From Narthecium ossifragum (lineage: Eukaryota; Streptophyta; Magnoliopsida; Dioscoreales; Nartheciaceae), in assembly GCA_963920575.1 (NCBI GenBank), contig OY986969.1, positions 2,490,001 to 2,554,000 on the forward strand: a DNA stretch of 64,000 nt. The letters are read 5' to 3'. How positions within the stretch are numbered: position 1 is the first letter of the stretch; each line of letters starts with the position of its first letter. A model generated the notes under the pieces. That model made no database searches. It was not told the origin of the DNA and saw only the letters and a list, made by a program, of their open reading frames with translations. This document shows, piece after piece, positions 62,669 to 64,000 of the stretch. A program made the translations under genes and the position numbers.

Positions 62669-63049
62669 TAAAATTTTAAAGAAAAATCTCACTTGGAGAG
62701 GAAGATGGAGAAGATCCAGAAGTTTGGAGGTGTTTTCGCCGGAGAAACGCCGGAAAATCGCCGGAAAATCGCGCCGTACGAGTAAATGGGGAGGGAGGTA
62801 TGCTCGGTTGGGAGGGGGGGCAGGTGGGGAAGGAGGAGGGGGCCCGCTGGCCGCGTGCGGACGCCCGGCGACGAAGATCGTCAGAAAATCACCGGAGATT
62901 GAGAAGGAGAAGGGTGTCGGGTGGGTTTGGAGAAGGAGAAGGGTGTCGGGTGGGTTTGGAGAAGGAGAAGGGTGTCGGGTGGGGAAGGAGGCGGGCTGGC
63001 CGTCGGGGGTAATTAGAATTGGAGACGTAACTCCAAGTTACGTCTCTTA
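62669..63049. other. GC-rich leader-like region with 29-bp repeats
   Basis: A sharp rise in GC follows the AT-rich repeat. Three copies of a 29-bp unit starting GAGAAGGAGAAGGGTGTCGG lie at 62901-62987. On the minus strand this would be the promoter or 5' leader of the PMD-side transcription unit. Plus-strand frames here (62724-63143) are compositional. Confidence 0.5.
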
Positions 63050-63330
63050 TGGAGACGTAACTTGGAGCTACGTCTTAATAGGCGTGTCTCTAGGCTCCGC
63101 ACTTGGTCGCGGCGCACTTGGTGGTCAACGGTCAAAGACGTAACTCGAAGTTACGTCTTCAATTGAAGATGTAACTTGAAGTTACGTCTTTGACCGCGGG
63201 AGTAAAAAATGAAAGGCCACGCCAGCGTGGCGCTGACGTGGCCAAACGAGGCATAGATCGGTAAATAGTTTTTGGAAAGGGTTATTTTAATAATAATTTA
63301 TTAAAATAAGATTATTTTAAAAAAATTTCC
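63050..63330. repeat. Right terminal inverted repeat of the PMD-bearing element
   Basis: Complement of 59350-59630, ending AAAAAAATTTCC at the junction with CAAGC. Confidence 0.9.
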
Positions 63331-63405
63331 CAAGCGTTGTGGGCCTATCGCATGCGTTGTGGGCCCTAACCGAAAGGAAATCTTATGTGTAACTCCATAC
63401 CTGCC
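63331..63405. other. Filler DNA at the insertion joint
   Basis: Between the element end and resumed integrase sequence lie pieces copied from nearby. 63334-63352 equals 63481-63499; 63353-63365 equals 63480-63492; 63363-63378 equals 63443-63458; and 63376-63404 is the exact reverse complement of 59286-59314 across the element. Adjacent pieces overlap or abut by 0-3 bases. Confidence 0.88.
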
Positions 63406-64000
63406 AATAGGGAGATAAAGCAAATTCTGGAAAAGACAGTGAGCCCTAACCGAAAGGACTGGTCCTTGAGGCTATCAGATGCGTTGTGGGCCTATCGCAC
63501 TGCTTACAAGACTACCTTGGGGATGTTACCGTTTCGCCTTGTTTATGGAAAACCATGTCATCTTCCAGTCGAATTAGAACATAAGGCATATTATGCTATT
63601 AAGTCACTAAATTTTACTTTGGATGCTGCAAGTCAAGAACGAAAACTCCAGCTGTCTGAGCTAGAGGAACTCAGGAATGATGCTTATGAAAGTTCCAGGA
63701 TATTCAAGGCAAAAACAAAGGCCTACCATGATAAGAGGATCCTACGAAAGACGTTTAAAGTCGGACAGCAAGCTTATTTGTATGATGCACGACTGCATCT
63801 CCATCCTGGGAAGCTGAGATCACGCTGGACAGGCCCCTTCACCGTTAGTAGAATATTTGAGAATGGGGCCGTGGAAGTTGAAGACCCGAAGGATGGGAGG
63901 CTGTTTACGGACCCGAAGGATGCACGACAGCGCTTGAAACAAATTCCAGAGAAAGCGGACCCTGAGGAGCACACCGTTTCTCTCGTAGACCCTGTCTATG
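63406..64000 (+). pseudogene. Athila integrase C-terminal half, continues past the window
   Basis: The open frame beginning [11 protein letters not shown] resumes the integrase right after the catalytic core break. It continues through [20 protein letters not shown], the [19 protein letters not shown] block and the C-terminal DNA-binding part ([11 protein letters not shown]). Twin GACCCGAAGGATG words at about 63885 and 63911 indicate a small local duplication. The frame is open to the window edge. Confidence 0.92.

Larger units (their letters stand above)
59350..63330 (-). mobile_element. Mutator-like element carrying a PMD gene, 3981 bp
   Basis: Terminal inverted repeats of 281 bp (59350-59630 and 63050-63330) start GGAAAATTTTTT and GGAAATTTTTTT, with well over 90 percent identity by eye. 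Nine bases CAAGCTGAA precede the left end at 59341-59349, and CAAGC, the first five of the same nine, follows the right end. This fits a 9-base target duplication whose right copy was truncated by later filler. No DDE transposase is seen. The element carries a six-exon PMD gene and a MuDR-N-like frame on the minus strand. Confidence 0.88.
52644..64000 (+). mobile_element. Athila-type Ty3/gypsy retrotransposon, decayed, cut by window end
   Basis: Order: 5' LTR (52644-54292), Asp-tRNA-type primer site (54299), gag, protease, RT, RNase H, integrase. The protease DLGA motif, the RT type and the primer site fit the Athila lineage. A Mutator-like element (59350-63330) splits the integrase. The frame carries several stops and shifts, so this copy is inactive. 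The 3' LTR would lie beyond the window. Confidence 0.92.

Noticed and set aside
62724..63143. 139-codon Gly/Arg-rich plus-strand frame
   Set aside because: Lies over 29-bp tandem repeats and the terminal inverted repeat; composition artefact.

Overview
This is nuclear DNA of a flowering plant and consists almost entirely of nested transposable elements. The evidence is a Ty1/copia element with an initiator-Met primer site and the plant U5 motif, an Athila-type Ty3/gypsy element with the TGGCGCCGTTGCCG primer site, a CACTA element starting CACTACAAAAA, a Mutator-type MITE with a 9-base target duplication, LINE fragments, and a plant mobile domain (PMD) gene with GT-AG introns. I cannot name the species. 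I see no intact host gene, tRNA, rRNA or CRISPR array.

Positions 1-40584 are a head-to-tail array of a 7.7-kb unit (spacings 7700, 7700, 7699, 7700, 7700). Each unit holds a 4623-bp Ty1/copia element on the minus strand (3' LTR 290 bp, 5' LTR 337 bp, target duplication CAAAT) and a 3077-bp spacer. The spacer carries a LINE remnant with an RNase H end, a small fold-back, a segment related to the right flank, and a 417-bp Mutator-like MITE. The copies are almost identical: by eye I found four single-base variants and one hairpin rearrangement in about 40 kb. The copia gag-pol frame is open except for seven in-frame stop codons shared by all copies. The array ends at 40584 inside a LINE, exactly at the unit's LINE chimera joint, so that joint is probably the tandem-duplication breakpoint. 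With that phasing the window shows five whole units.

Positions 40585-45064 are the right flank: a LINE fragment with the end of ORF1 and the start of the ORF2 endonuclease, two diverged copies of part of the unit's spacer (41324-42168 and 44060-44668), a probable Ty3/gypsy solo LTR and other fragments. Positions 45068-50234 are a complete 5167-bp CACTA element (TSD CTT) with no visible transposase. It carries a five-exon Ulp1/SUMO-protease-like gene piece with its catalytic residues present but one apparent frame slip. Positions 50238-52643 are low-complexity GA/CT tracts, including a long inverted repeat.

From 52644 to the window end runs a decayed Athila-type Ty3/gypsy element: 5' LTR, primer site, gag, protease, RT, RNase H and integrase. 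Its integrase is split by a 3981-bp Mutator-like element (59350-63330) with 281-bp terminal inverted repeats. That element carries a PMD gene on the minus strand and an upstream reading frame resembling a MuDR N-terminal domain. The right-hand insertion joint is scarred by about 75 bases of filler DNA copied from nearby integrase sequence, partly in inverted orientation. Integrase then continues to the window edge.
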